This document shows positions 33,476-43,851 of a DNA stretch of 64,000 nucleotides, one piece after another (the stretch's first letter is position 1; every line of letters starts with the position of its first letter). The notes under the pieces are model-generated. The model was not told the origin of the DNA. It was given only the letters and a program-made list of their open reading frames with translations, and did no database searches. Origin of the DNA: Channallabes apus. Lineage: Eukaryota > Chordata > Actinopteri > Siluriformes > Clariidae. The stretch is taken from positions 9,253,501 through 9,317,500 of the forward strand of contig CM060112.1 in NCBI GenBank assembly GCA_030522415.1, read 5' to 3'. Position numbers and translations under genes: made by a program.

Positions 33476-34572
33476 GATTTGCCTTAGGTAAAGGAGCAGA
33501 TCTGGGGCGTAGAGTATTATGGTGAACTGGTATGTTTAGATGCTGTCTTCCTCACTCTCATTTGATCACTCAGGTTTGTTGACGGTGAGGTGTTTGTTTG
33601 CTTTACATCTCAGGGAGCCCTCATGTTTGTGTTTCCTTTTGGCTCTCCCTTTTAGTTGTACTGTCAGAGTTAGTCCTGCCGGAGTCCCTGCTTGCACTCT
33701 ACAGTAAATATACATTCACATTATACATTATTATTCCAATGTTTTTCATTTTTTGTAAATTTTCTTTCATTTTTGTGAAGCTGCCTTGAGACAATGACCA
33801 TTGTTAAAAGTGCTATATAAATAAAATTTAATTGAATTATGTGACTGTGACCATACCTAACTGCCATCTCTCCTCTTCTTCTCTTTCTCCCCCTCTTTCT
33901 CTTTCCTCTCTCCCCCTGTCTCGCCCTTTCACTCTTTCTCTCTCTCTCTCTCTGTCGGGCTACACGTCATTCCTGAGCTGCCAGTGATCCAGACTCCCTC
34001 TGCCCTCCGGACCTGTCTGATCCATCCTGGTGCCCCGTTTCTGGTTGGAGGTCTCGTCGCATGGATGCCCCTTGTGTCTCTTTGGGATGCGTCTGGTGTC
34101 TGGGGATCATTCTCTCTACTTAGAAGATGGTTCTGGCCTCGACTGGTGTTGGCAGCTGTTTCTCTGAGGACTTGACAATTCGATAGTTCAGGACTGGAAC
34201 TTTCTACAAGTCTATCTGAGTCTCCAATAACTACCTGGACTCCATTTTAACATCAATTAACATCAACTATTATAGCTGAACTGCCTGCCACCTAACACAC
34301 TGTATAAATGCAGATCATTTCCTGCTATCTGTTTCACCCAGATGAAGATGGGTTCCCTGTTGAGTCTGGTTCCTCTCAAGGTTTCTTCCTATTACCATCT
34401 CAGGGAGATTTTCCTTGCCACTGTCGCCCTCGGGCTTGCTCACCAGGGACTATCTGACCATTCTGATTCATACACATTCACATTCCATACAAACTTAAAT
34501 AATTATTTTGATTGTGTAAAGCTGTTTTGAGACAATGTCAATTGTTAAAAGCGCTATACAAATAAAAATGTA
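33476..34572 (+). other. LINE-C copy 3 3' UTR
   Basis: Conserved non-coding 3' region as in copies 1, 2 and 4, with a (CT)n tract at 33934-33952 and the terminal GAGACAATGTCAATTGTTAA-AAGCGCTATACAAATAAA block. Confidence 0.8.
33732..33835 (+). mobile_element. About 100-bp LINE-D 3' end inserted in the LINE-C 3' UTR
   Basis: Matches the last bases of LINE-D (52025-52115): GTGAAGCTGCCTTGAGACAA, GACCATTGTTAAAAGTGCTA, AATAAAATTTAATTGA. LINE-C copy 2 reads without interruption ATACATTATGTGACTG here, and ATTAT occurs on both sides of the insert. Confidence 0.8.
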
Positions 34573-34596
34573 ATTAATAATAATAATATTATTAAT

Positions 34597-34639
<43 letters not shown>

Positions 34640-34974
34640 ATTCATATATAATAATAAAATATATATTTTATATGTTTATTTTTTATAAAACAGCAAAGTA
34701 ACCAGAGACGTTTCTTGTTACAGTTCATACACCATGCAATGACTGAGCAGCTACAAGAGTCAAGCAGCTATATTGCATCAGCAAGATCTAGAAGAAAATT
34801 ACTTCATCTGTCCAACAGTTAAAGCTACATCAGAATGACCAAAAAATTAAAAATTAAGATTTTGGAATAGTCATAGTCTAACAAAATTTCATCATAAAAA
34901 AATTAAAGAAGATAAAAAATAAATTACTATAAAAATTACTATATATAGTTTCTCTCTGTAATCAAAACAGTAAT
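34573..34974. repeat. (TAA)n and (AT)n tract and AT-rich spacer
   Basis: (TAA)n directly follows the LINE-C tail and passes into (AT)n at 34600-34637. Nothing else is recognised to 34974. Confidence 0.6.
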
Positions 34975-35271
34975 GACATCATGTGTATTCTGACATCTTT
35001 CAGACTCAGCATTAACCTTTACAGTATATCAGTTTGGGCTACAGTAGCTCTTTCATTGGATTGGATTACACAGGCTAGCGTTTTCTTCCCATGTGGATCA
35101 GTGAGCCTAGGCCATCCATCACCCTCTCACCAGTCCACTGGTTTTCCTTCCTTGGAGCACTTTTGGTAGGTCCTGTACAATGCAACCCAGGGACATCCCA
35201 CAAGACCTGCAGTTTCTTAGTTGCTCTGACCCAGATGTCTAGCCATCACAATATGGCCTTTGTCACAGTAG
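34975..35271 (-). pseudogene. Tc1-type transposase N-terminal fragment, reverse strand
   Basis: Read on the minus strand: DKGHIVMARHLGQSN, ETAGLVGCPWVAL, YQKCSKEGKPVD, then a GRP-like PRL and RASPCNPI... PKLIY. These match the HTH/paired domain of a widespread fish Tc1-type transposase (DKGQIVMARRLGQSISKTA-like). Stops break it and the catalytic domain is absent. It is a different family from Tc1-1 and Tc1-2. Confidence 0.65.
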
Positions 35272-35294
35272 CTACAGGTACAATATCTTGTTAG

Positions 35295-35405
35295 AGTGGC
35301 ACCTGGAAATGGGGTGGGATCTATTAGGCAGCAAGGATAACCTTTTTTGATAGATTTGAATGAGTTTGACAAGGGCCAAAATGTGATGGCTAGACGCTAG
35401 AAGTG
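35295..35405 (+). pseudogene. Second Tc1-type transposase N-terminal fragment, opposite strand
   Basis: Reads ATGGGGTGGGATCTATTAGG-CAGCAAG, the 5' leader of the same transposon, then FDKGQNVMARR and a stop. Bases 35367-35397 are nearly the reverse complement of 35240-35270, so the two fragments stand head to head. Confidence 0.6.
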
Positions 35406-35849
35406 TACATTTGTGGGTTAGAGAATTACACACACATTCATTGTCAGGCATGCTGGACCTTTTTCTCTGATGTGCCAGGCCCTGCATTGTCGTTATTATT
35501 AATGAGGACCTCACAACATGGATTTTTGTACAAAGCTTGAGAATTACTATACAGTATACATAATATTTAATAACAAACTATAGGCTATAACAGCATATAA
35601 ACTGAACTACAGATAGTAAGGATAGCATGCATTTATTTCAGTTTGAAGGGTTTAACCTTACAATGCTAACTGTTATTACAATAATAACTACTATTATATA
35701 TATATATATTGTTTAATTTGCACATTTAACTTGAGTGGAAAGCCAGCTCTTAATTTAAATATGTTGATATATGAATCCTATTTTTTTCAGTGTGGGTAAA
35801 GAACAGTCATGAGTGGTGAATGAAAACTTCAGAAATGTATAATTATAAG
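35406..35849. other. AT-rich spacer
   Basis: No gene seen; (TA)n at 35695-35709. Confidence 0.4.
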
Positions 35850-36250
35850 CTTGTGCAAAGTGTTATTGGTGGGTTTTAAACCTTTTGTTCAGTGCCTTTG
35901 TTTATTGCTGAGGGACAGTTGGGTGTTAAATAGCCTTGGGGAAGTAACTGTGGACTGTAGTACCACTGACCTGGATGGTACAATGCCTATTGCCAGACAG
36001 GATAGAGGTAAAAGAGGTAGTGGAAAGGGTTATCTACAATGCTAGAGGCTTTTTTGGATGCTGTGTCAGTGGCAAATGTCCTGAAGGGAAGAGAAAAGGG
36101 CCCTAATGATGTTCCATGGGCATTTTCACTACCTGCAGCAGGGTCATGAAGTGTGAGACTTTATAATTCCCCAACCAGAAAGTGATATAGTTGCTCAGGA
36201 ATCTCTCTATCATTACCCAGTGGAAAGTATTAGAAATGGGTTGGGGGTGG
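35850..36250 (-). mobile_element. Decayed Rex1/L2-like LINE 3' fragment (RT C-terminus), first
   Basis: Minus strand near 36110-36215 reads IERFLSNYITFWLGN and LLQVV, the equivalents of IESIL-NCITVWFGN and ALQRVV in this LINE group (compare LINE-B 10050-10130). Bases 35880-36090 fit the downstream tail. No intact frame. Confidence 0.55.
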
Positions 36251-37489
36251 GGGTGGTTTCATCCATCACCAGAGAAGAGAAAAGTGCAGTTTTTTTCTTC
36301 GGTTTATGTTGAGATTGTCTGTGATCTTAAAAGACCAAATTGAAATAATGATAAATAATCGGTTGCTGTAATATCCATTTTAATAGTATTACATTAATCA
36401 TATAAAAACATTCATTGTATGCTTGGTACAAGGTAAATGATTAAATTAGAATGTGTTTAAATACAATGTGTGGTGGTTGTATTTGGGTTAACACAGTTTG
36501 CCGAGTTAGCCTGTCATTTTAGTTATTAGTAGCTGCAACTATGAGTCATAGGCTGTTAATATATCCTTTCAAACTGAAATCACATTTCCATTATACTGTA
36601 TCTGAACTGTGGTAAAAGGAATAATAAGGCAAAGGCTTAAAAATGTGGAAGTGGTTCAATCACAGTTTTAATGCATTACAAATCCAGCCTTAAAATGAAA
36701 ATAGAATAAAATAAATCACTATAATACAGCATCTTTAGAAGTGCACAGAAGCTTTTTTTCCTGCATATTCACAAAAGCAAAAAAAAAAAAGAAAACCTCT
36801 AGGCAAACATGGCGATGCTTTACCCTTGCAAAAGGTCAATAGCACAAAATGCACTGAAATCACAAGAGCTCTTGAAACAAACAACTGAAAAGTATTGGGC
36901 CAGGTCACAGCAAGAAAGCATACAAATCATTTGCTGTAAGAGAAATAAACTCAGAAAGCTAAAAACATAAACCGGAAAATAAAAGGTTCTAAAAGGTGGG
37001 AAGCTGATGATAGCTGGTTGTAGGCTTAAGCCCTGTTTAAAAGTGGTTTAGTCTAAATGTACAGTATTTGGAGGACACTAAAGCCCATATCTTCTGTTTT
37101 TGTAATAACATTACATTGGTAATGGTTTATAATCTGGATTGTACTATATGTCAAATGTTCATAAAGTATACATGGGATTTAATTCATTACATTCAGTGTA
37201 ATGTTACCCAACTCCTTCATCTCACCTTTAAAATAAACGATCAGACAAGTAGTCAGTGGCCAGATAAATACATTTCGTTATCCATAAGGAATTGCATGGA
37301 TTGAGCACCCTGTTGTAAGCCTTCTAAAAAATAAAATAAACATCAGACATATGGCAGACTGCCAGACTGAATCAAAGAGGAAAAAAAATTTTAGTCTTTG
37401 AAGACATGCAGCAAAAGAAGTAAATAATTGAAGTATTATCAAATGTAATACTTTACTCACTGTGACTCGCCATTTTTATTTAAATTGTT
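36251..37489. other. Non-coding region, no gene seen
   Basis: AT-rich. A11 tract at 36780-36790 and T-rich runs. No recognisable element. Confidence 0.4.
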
Positions 37490-38240
37490 ATATAGTGCAC
37501 TTTTCAGGTTGAACTGACTGTATTCACCTACAGTAGCACCTGCCCAGAGGGAGTGAGGGGGTCCATAGTCCTTGGGGTAAATAGTCTGTGATTATGCTGA
37601 GAGATGTCTATAATAATGCCTTTTGTGCTTTGCTGTGTACTGTAATTAATTTTTTTTATATGGGTACCTGAGTACCCACTTCCTCAGCCACTGAAGGGCT
37701 TTAACAGTAACATATTGAGATGTAGTTAGTGAAGGTGCTCTCGATGGTACAGTGGTAAAAGTTGACACTTATCTAGGAGCACAGTTGGGCCTTTTCCAGA
37801 TTCACCATAACATAAGACGGACTGTTGTGAAAAAAAAAAAAAAAAAGTTTCAGAGACCAGGTTTATGGTTATATGTATGGTTGCGTATGAGACAAACAAA
37901 ATTTGAGGATGAACATGATTTCCACCTCATCTGTATTCCACAATGACTGCCTTTGTCTTGTTTTTTTTTTGTGTTGAATTCTAGGCTATTGTCCTTACAC
38001 CATCCCATTAGGTACTAGATTTCCTCCCTAAATGCCGCCTCATCATCTCTGATCAGGCCTACAGTATCACAGTTGTGTTACCTGTGAACTTGATAATGCT
38101 GTTGGAGGCATAAACAGGTACACTGACATGAATGAAAAAGTAATATTTGATAGAGAACAATATGAATTCCTGAGGAATTCCAGTCACAAGATTGATTGAG
38201 CAGAGGTTGTTTAGTGTGACAGATTGTGGTCTTTTTTAAC
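37490..38240 (-). mobile_element. Decayed Rex1/L2-like LINE fragment (RT palm to tail), second
   Basis: Minus strand, in order: SNSIIKFTGNTTVI (38060-38105; FADD has become FTGN), GLIRDDEAAFREEI, NKTKAVIVEYR (about 37930), KKAQL (about 37790), VNFYHCTIESTFT (about 37745) and KALQ (about 37690). It is contiguous with LINE-B order and spacing except for an A16 tract at 37829-37844. Dead copy, older than LINE-B. Confidence 0.6.
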
Positions 38241-39444
38241 AGTTTATTGTGCTGAGGCCAAGCTGCTTAAACTGTGCTGGATTATGTGTTATTTTATAAG
38301 CTGCTGAATGAAAGTGGAAGCTTTATATTTTACAACAAAGAGAAAATGCAAACTGCTCCTTCAATCAGGAATTTACTATTTCCTGATTCAGCATTGATTG
38401 ATTATTGGGGTAGGTAGCAACAGCCATATGTACACATCACCTCTCAGTGTGTTAATATTCTAAGACACTCAACAGGCCACATTTGATTCCTGGAAACATC
38501 GGAGATGTGCACAGTGTGAGTAATGTCAAACTGTATAAGAGAGTTAATCCATCATATAATTAGTGCTAATGACCATTCTAATGAATTAATCCTGTCCTGT
38601 GGTGAGCATACTGTATGTGAGATAATAATGTAATATTGGTGTTCTTTCTCAAATCACTGTAACTTGCACTGTATCTCAGTGTATATTATATTGTTGCTTA
38701 AGCTGTTTAATCAATATTACAAGACATTTTGTTTAAAAAGATGAGTGAGTATGGAGCTGATGTGCTTCCGTAACAGCATTTTTAATAACTTTTTCTCTCA
38801 ATGTGCATTATAAAATGTTTACTTGATACTACTAAAAGAGCGGAAGAAATAATTCAAACTTGGTGGATTAATATATAATCCAAGTAAACCTATGAATATT
38901 TCAATTTCAGAATTTCTTAGTATCTGCAATACCCATTTTGCTTCAGAGCGTGCACTTGAGCTGACACAGACTCCACAAGATGGTGTCAACCCGATGAAAC
39001 ATGTTGAATCAATTCCATAAGGTGGTCATCTAGACAAATAATAATAGTAAATTAATGATAGTGTAGCATAGACAATATCACAAAGCTGCTTTAATTCATG
39101 TAGTGATAAATAAGTATTGTTTTAATGTTGTACCATTTTCTAAATGTTCCCCAATATATACAGTAGCCCATGTACCTCAATATTTGATGTGTTGTCTAAG
39201 ATGCTTTGCTGCTCACCACTGTTGTAAAGGATGTTTATTTGAGTAGGGCATGACACCTCTGAGGGTGTTCTGTGGTGCCTATCAGCAGGCCGTGCACAGC
39301 GGAACCTTTTGGTAAAATAACACATATGGTATTAGGTAATTAAGTAACAATAACAGCAGTAATTTATTATTTTAAGACACAAAGATGAGCAGGAACATAT
39401 ACTAACTAACTGTATGCTTATACATAATGAATGGTTTTATATAT
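38241..39444. other. Non-coding region, no gene seen
   Basis: AT-rich sequence without recognisable elements. A 61-codon reverse frame at 39140-39325 has no family resemblance. Confidence 0.4.
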
Positions 39445-39749
39445 TGTAGCGTTTTTCATTGCCGGAACGGATGTTGGAGAGACGAGTGAGCTTTATTGCT
39501 GCCCAATGCAATGGCTGGGAGTACTTTATTTACCATACAGCACTGTATAGCATGAACAGCACATTCACACGAGAACCTCATTCAATTCAGCCTTAGCATG
39601 AACCGGAGCACATTCAAAAGGTCACACACACATAACACAACCAACTTGGCCGAAGCAACTAACCCAAACACCCTTCCCCAACAGGGTTGACACATAGAGA
39701 AGCCCCGCAAGGCATGATGGTCGTCAGCCGCCCCCTCGCCCACGCCACA
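39445..39749 (-). repeat. 3' LTR of Gypsy-2
   Basis: Begins TGTAGCGTTTTTC and ends GCCCACGCCACA on the plus strand (TG...CA). Very similar to 43366-43670, including GTTGGAGAGACGAGTGAGCT. A purine-rich stretch (GGGTAGGGGCAG on the minus strand, 39750-39761) just upstream in element order is the likely polypurine tract. Confidence 0.88.
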
Positions 39750-39929
39750 CTGCCCCTACCCGAGCTGTGACCGTCCCCGGTCACCATGACTCTCGCAGTC
39801 TTGGAGGCGTGAAGGCGGTCGGCACTGGCGCTGTGAACGCCGGGGTCCTTTTGTGGAGGAGCGCAACATTGTCCCGGAGGCGATCCGGCCTCCGCAGAGT
39901 TTGATGTTTCGCAGGTGTGCGGCTGGTAA

Positions 39930-40264
39930 GGCGCAAGACGGTCTCGGTGGATCACAACTTGCGCCAGCCCTGCCAACCGCACCCGGTAGATGACATCGGA
40001 GAGCTGAGCAATTACCGTACAGGGGCCCACCCAGTGGGACATAAGCTTGGCCGAGAGCCCCCTTTTGATTCCGGATGAATACACCCATACCTGCTCTCCA
40101 GTAACAAAGTCTCGCCCCTGGCTGTGAGTGTCGACACCCATATGCTCCATAGGTGCCCCCACCCGAAAGTCCTTCAGCGGTGCCCGCGAGCGCTGGGTGG
40201 GGCCCTTCTTTGCCGCGTAGAGGTCGCATTGGTGGACAAAGCGTTCACTGTCCAGCTGCGGCAC
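39930..40264 (-). pseudogene. Gypsy-2 integrase remnant: zinc-finger end joined to C-terminal module
   Basis: The minus-strand open frame begins at an ATG at 40262-40264. FVHQCDLYAAKKGPTQRS (end of the HHCC zinc-binding domain) and APLKDFRVGAPMEHMGVD, the entry to the catalytic core, are followed at once by FVTGEQVWVYS, KLMSHWVGPCTVIAQLSDVI and YRVRLAGLAQVVIHRDRLAPY, the C-terminal GPY/F-type module. The DDE core of about 150 residues is missing, so it cannot integrate DNA. The frame then runs on into the LTR. Confidence 0.75.
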
Positions 40265-40750
40265 AGGCGAAACGACTGACGATGCTTTAGGCGAGGTGGT
40301 AACTTGGCTGCACGCCGGCTTGGATGGCTGATCAGCACCGGGGGGTCCGGAGGACTGCGCGAAGGGGATGTTCTTGATCGGTGGTCTTGGGGATCGGTAC
40401 AGGAACCTCGTAGGGTCAGCCTTTGTCTACTGAAGCTGGCACAATCTCCCGATGCCTCGGGATGGTTAGAAAAATACAGAACAGATGGGGAGAATTAGCG
40501 TAGTTGCCATTCAGGATAAGTGTACTGGAGTATGAGGTTATGGGATGAGTTATGTGTATGCCAGATTAAAAAGATGCATCTTGAGTTTACTTTTGAACTT
40601 GGAAACCGTGTCTGCTCCCTGAACACTGTCTGGAAAGCTATTCCAAAGCTTCGGAGCTAAATATGAAAATGCGCTACCCCCTTTTGTAGATTTTTAAATT
40701 CTCGGAACTACCAGAAGTCCGGAGTTTTGTGATCTTAAGGGTTAGCCCAA

Positions 40751-41083
40751 TGTAGCGTGGATGGTGAACCCAAACGCGGAGATAGGCGAGTGGGTAGGAG
40801 AACCACGTGATTTAGTTTAAGGACTCTCAGAAAAGGGGAGCAAGGGAAAAACACAAATTTAACCCGCGTCCTATAAATACACACTCAAGATCAGAAAGCA
40901 AAAACCCAAGAATGGTGAGTACTCACAGTTTCGTAGAATGACAACCGGAACCGACATGGGCCGAAACTCAACTCAATGACTGAGCGTTGTACTGTGGTTT
41001 GTTTACTCCTTTTATACTTCCTGGTTTGACGCCCACCTTACTTCCGGGTCCTAGTGCCGGGCGCAGATTGACTGTGCATGACA
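40751..41083 (-). mobile_element. LTR-like 333-bp insert in LINE-D
   Basis: Interrupts LINE-D coding sequence after GTGATCTTAAGG. TG...CA ends (TGTAGCGTGG ... GCATGACA), and on the minus strand a TATAAAAGGAG box about 70 bases from the start, which fits an LTR promoter. Flanks CCCAA and GTATC do not match, so a solo LTR is inferred from ends and promoter only. Confidence 0.5.
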
Positions 41084-41149
41084 GTATCAGAAGACTGGTT
41101 AGGTATGTGGGAGCTAAACCATTTAAGGCCTTGAATGCAAGTAATACTA

Positions 41150-41812
41150 TTTTGTAATTTATTCTAAACTGAACAGGTAGCCAGTGCAGGGATGATAATA
41201 TTGTGGTTATATGATCATATTTTCTGGATCTAGTGAGAACCCTGGCGGCTGCATTTTGGACTAACTGAAGCTTGTTTATTGAGGATGCAGGACAACCACC
41301 TAGTAATGCATTATAATAGTCCAGTCTGGAGGTCATGAATGCATGAACTACAGTAGCTTTTCTGCATCAGATACGGATAAGATGCTCCTAAGTTTGAGAA
41401 TATTTCTAAGATGGAAAAAGGCTGTTTTTGTGATATTTGAAATGTGATTTTCAAAGAACAAGTTACTGTCTAATATTACGCCCAGGTCTTTTACTGATGA
41501 GCTGGTAGTAACAGTACATCCTTCTAAACGCAGGCTGAATTGTGAAAGCTGTTGTGTGCTGGTTTTTGGGCCGATGAGTAATATATCTGTCTTATCTGAA
41601 TTTAATAAAAGAAAGTTATTGGTCATCCAATCTTTTATGTCCTGGACACACTCAGTTAATCTAGACAACTTAGGTATTTCATCTGGTTTTGTTGAGATAT
41701 ATAATTGGGTATCATCAGCATAACAATGGAAACTAATCCCATGTCTTCTAATGATGTTCCCCAAGGGAAGCATGTATACTGAGAACAGCAGAGGTCCTAA
41801 AACTGACCCTTA
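41150..41812 (-). pseudogene. LINE-D reverse transcriptase C-terminal half, broken
   Basis: Open from [17 protein letters not shown] (YADD box) through [40 protein letters not shown] to [11 protein letters not shown] (41348-41773), then after a one- to three-base disruption near 41350 again [67 protein letters not shown] (to 41095). It closely resembles the intact LINE-D frame at 49589-51439. Confidence 0.85.
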
Positions 41813-41821
41813 TGGGCCCCC

Positions 41822-42345
41822 ATATTTCATTGGCATTAACAATGCGCTTTGCTGCATGGCCATTGGGATAAAGCGTCGGCGTTAGTGGGGAGTTTTCCCG
41901 CTCGGTCTGCTACCCGAGGTTTACATTGCGCGACTACCGGAAGTTCCGCCCCCCCCCGGGTGTGTGCTACTAACACGTGCAGCTGTGGTTTGGGTACTAG
42001 CAACCTAGCTACCCCAAAGTTACCATGCAGAGTCAGTTCAGTAAGTTCAGCACCGCACCCCATTTCTCCAAAATGTCTAACCCCAAAATGCAGTCCTCCT
42101 CGATATTCCCCAAAAGAATTTGTGCGAATGAGTAATTTCACCTACTTTTACTCGCACTGTATGACAGGCCCGTATCTTCAGATAGCTCCCAGACAATGGG
42201 AATGTTGAAGGCTGGGTCAGGCAGTCTGCAACCGCGCTCACCCCGTCCCAATAATCCACGGTGCAGCAGCGAAACAGTGGAGCCGGTGTCCACGAGCGCC
42301 CGTAGTAAGACGCCATCCAGCACATAATTGACATAAATTCCAGCG
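41822..42345 (-). pseudogene. Gypsy-2 protease and RNase H end
   Basis: Minus strand: MLDGVLLRALVDTGSTVSLL (from 42323) with the D-T-G-S triad of retroviral-type aspartic protease. After about 250 bases of linker (FGVARLLVPKPQ...), VADRAGKLPTNADALSQWP (about 41850-41910) matches the end of RNase H (YRAGK-NANADALSR). The reverse transcriptase palm that should separate them is gone. Confidence 0.7.
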
Positions 42346-42599
42346 TGGTTTCCTAAACGTCCCGACCGTAAGTTGAATCCACGCGTTGGGGGAACAAGAA
42401 CGGTTGTGGGAGGCGGCTTCCTCTTAGCGACCCCTGGAGCTAGTTTAATGGCTGCTGGGGTACTCTGTCCCTCAGGCCTGAGAACGTTTCAACAGTAGTT
42501 TCGAGGTCCCGTGCCTCGGCATTGCCGCGAAACCTACGGAGACTTGTTCGTTGTCTAACCGTGACGGGTAGCCCTGACCTCGGCTAGATTCACCTACCG

Positions 42600-43362
42600 A
42601 GCGCCCCCGAGCTGCGGGCGTTCGCTTGGCTCTTTCGCGCGATGCTCCACCACAATGGGTTCAGCGCACCTCGGTAAGGGAAGCTGGTGCTGCTAACCTG
42701 ATGTGCTCGTGGAGCCGCGGCGGTCGGAGTCCTCGGAGAAATGTGCGATGAGCTAGCTCTTCCTGCTTATCGGGCTCGAACTCTGGATAGCCCCGGCGTG
42801 CGAGGCCTCTTAAGTCCATGGCGAACACGCCCAGTGGCTCAGAAGCGTGCCGCTCGCGGACCGCCAGCTCCTCGCACGCTGCTTCTTTACGGTCACCCGT
42901 GCCGAACCGGAGGTGGAGCGACTCTCGTAGCTTTGCCCAGTCCTTCTGCTGGGCCCGGAGGTCTTCCAGCGCCCGGAGCGTGTCATGCTCCAGTGAGACT
43001 GCTACTCTGACAGCTCTTTCCGACGGGGACCAGCCTGCGAAGTCGGTGGCTAGCTCCACTTGGGCGAAGAATGCGTAGGATTCGACGGCTTCCTTGTAGG
43101 AAGGAAGGTGCAGCTGCAAGTTGCTTCACCGGCTGATGGCCGGAGCTGTAGCTTGCTCCGGTGCTTGCGCAGCGTCAACGTTGGGCTCCGCCCCGAGATC
43201 CAGTGCCACTCCGCTTGGGGCGCGCTCCTTTGTTCGCGCTGGCTTCGTCCGGAAGATGCTCTTTCTTCTGTAGTTACTTTGCTACTCTGCGGCCTACTTG
43301 GATCTTCTGGAGGTCCTCGATAGTGCGCTCCAACTCGTAATTCTCCATCCCACTTCTGACAC
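42600..43362 (-). pseudogene. Gypsy-2 gag, nearly complete but frame-broken
   Basis: An ATG next to the primer site (about 43351) begins MENYELERTIEDLQKIQVG and meets a stop after 24 codons. From 43119 the frame is open for 152 codons: HLPSYKEAVESYAFFAQVEL, AGWSPSERAVRVAVSLEHDT, LRESLHLRFGTGDRKEAACE, ELAVRERHASEPLGVFAMDL, LARRGYPEFEPDKQEELAHR, TFLRGLRPPRLHEHIRLAAP, the capsid region of Ty3/gypsy Gag. GC-rich compared with the surroundings. No zinc knuckle could be read in the remaining part to 42500. It would form the element's particle shell. Confidence 0.75.
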
Positions 43363-43364
43363 CA
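43348..43364 (-). promoter_or_regulatory. Gypsy-2 primer binding site, tRNA-Leu type
   Basis: Directly inside the 5' LTR the minus strand reads TGGTGTCAGAAGTGGG. This is complementary, with one mismatch, to the 3' end of vertebrate tRNA-Leu(CAG) plus CCA (CCCACTCCTGACACCA). It would prime minus-strand DNA synthesis. Confidence 0.7.
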
Positions 43365-43365
43365 A

Positions 43366-43670
43366 TGTAGCACTTTTCTCTGCCAGAACGAATGTTGGAG
43401 AGACGAGTGAGCTTTATTGCTGCCCGATGCAGTGGCTGGGAGTACTTTATTCACCACACAGCACTGTATAGCATGAACAGCACATTCACACGAGAACCTC
43501 ATCCAATTCATCCTTAGCATGAAACAGAGCACATTCAACAGGTCACACACACATAATACACCCAACTTGGCCGAAGCCACTAACCCAAACACCCTTCACC
43601 AACAGGGTAGGCACATACAGAACCCCCGCAAGGCATGATGGTCGTCAGCCGCCACCCCGCCCATGTCACA
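43366..43670 (-). repeat. 5' LTR of Gypsy-2
   Basis: TGTAGCACTTTTC ... CATGTCACA, partner of 39445-39749 with about 20-25 differences by eye. AT-rich simple DNA follows outside it. Confidence 0.88.
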
Positions 43671-43726
43671 CTATATATGATGAAACATTAGAAAGAAATG
43701 AAGACCAGAAGACCAGACAATTAGAG

Positions 43727-43766
43727 TGTGTGTGTGTGTGTGTGTGTTCTGCCATACAGAATGAAA

Positions 43767-43848
<82 letters not shown>
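43727..43848. repeat. (GT)n and long (AT)n microsatellites
   Basis: (GT)n at 43727-43747 and an 80-base (AT)n tract at 43769-43848. Confidence 0.95.

Positions 43849-43851
<3 letters not shown>

Larger units (their letters stand above)
29650..34572 (+). mobile_element. LINE-C copy 3, nearly full length, with ORF1
   Basis: Plus-strand LINE of the CR1/L2 group with both open reading frames: ORF1 (29673-30530), ORF2 endonuclease and RT (30778-33475), and 3' UTR ending TACAAATAAAAATGTAATTA at 34572. ORF2 is heavily damaged. A fragment of LINE-D (33732-33835) interrupts the 3' UTR. The 5' boundary is uncertain because microsatellites precede the ORF1 start. Confidence 0.85.
40385..41815 (-). mobile_element. 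LINE-D fragment inserted in Gypsy-2
   Basis: Minus-strand LINE-D from motif B of RT ([12 protein letters not shown], 41775-41810) to part of the 3' UTR; about 87% of the 3' UTR-side order can be followed against 50530-51600, but the final 500 bases with the tail are missing. An insert of 333 bp (40751-41083) lies in its C-terminal coding part. Both junctions with Gypsy-2 lack a clear target duplication. Confidence 0.8.
39445..43670 (-). mobile_element. Ty3/gypsy retrotransposon with paired LTRs, internally deleted (Gypsy-2)
   Basis: Two closely similar 305-bp LTRs in the same orientation bound it. On the minus strand the order is 5' LTR, primer binding site, gag, protease, the last part of RNase H, an integrase zinc-finger end, the integrase C-terminal module, polypurine tract and 3' LTR. 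The RT palm and the integrase core are deleted. A LINE-D copy (40385-41815) interrupts it. Flanks read TATAT on the left and (C)TATAT on the right, a possible but low-complexity target duplication. Confidence 0.85.

Noticed and set aside
39659..39930. C-terminal part of the 201-codon minus frame (GSPPGQCCAPPQK onward)
   Set aside because: It reads beyond the integrase module into the LTR; the real protein probably ended before this.
43050..43592. 180-codon minus-strand frame overlapping Gypsy-2 gag and LTR
   Set aside because: It runs from the LTR through the primer site into gag in a different frame from the capsid region; a frame by chance in GC-rich DNA.
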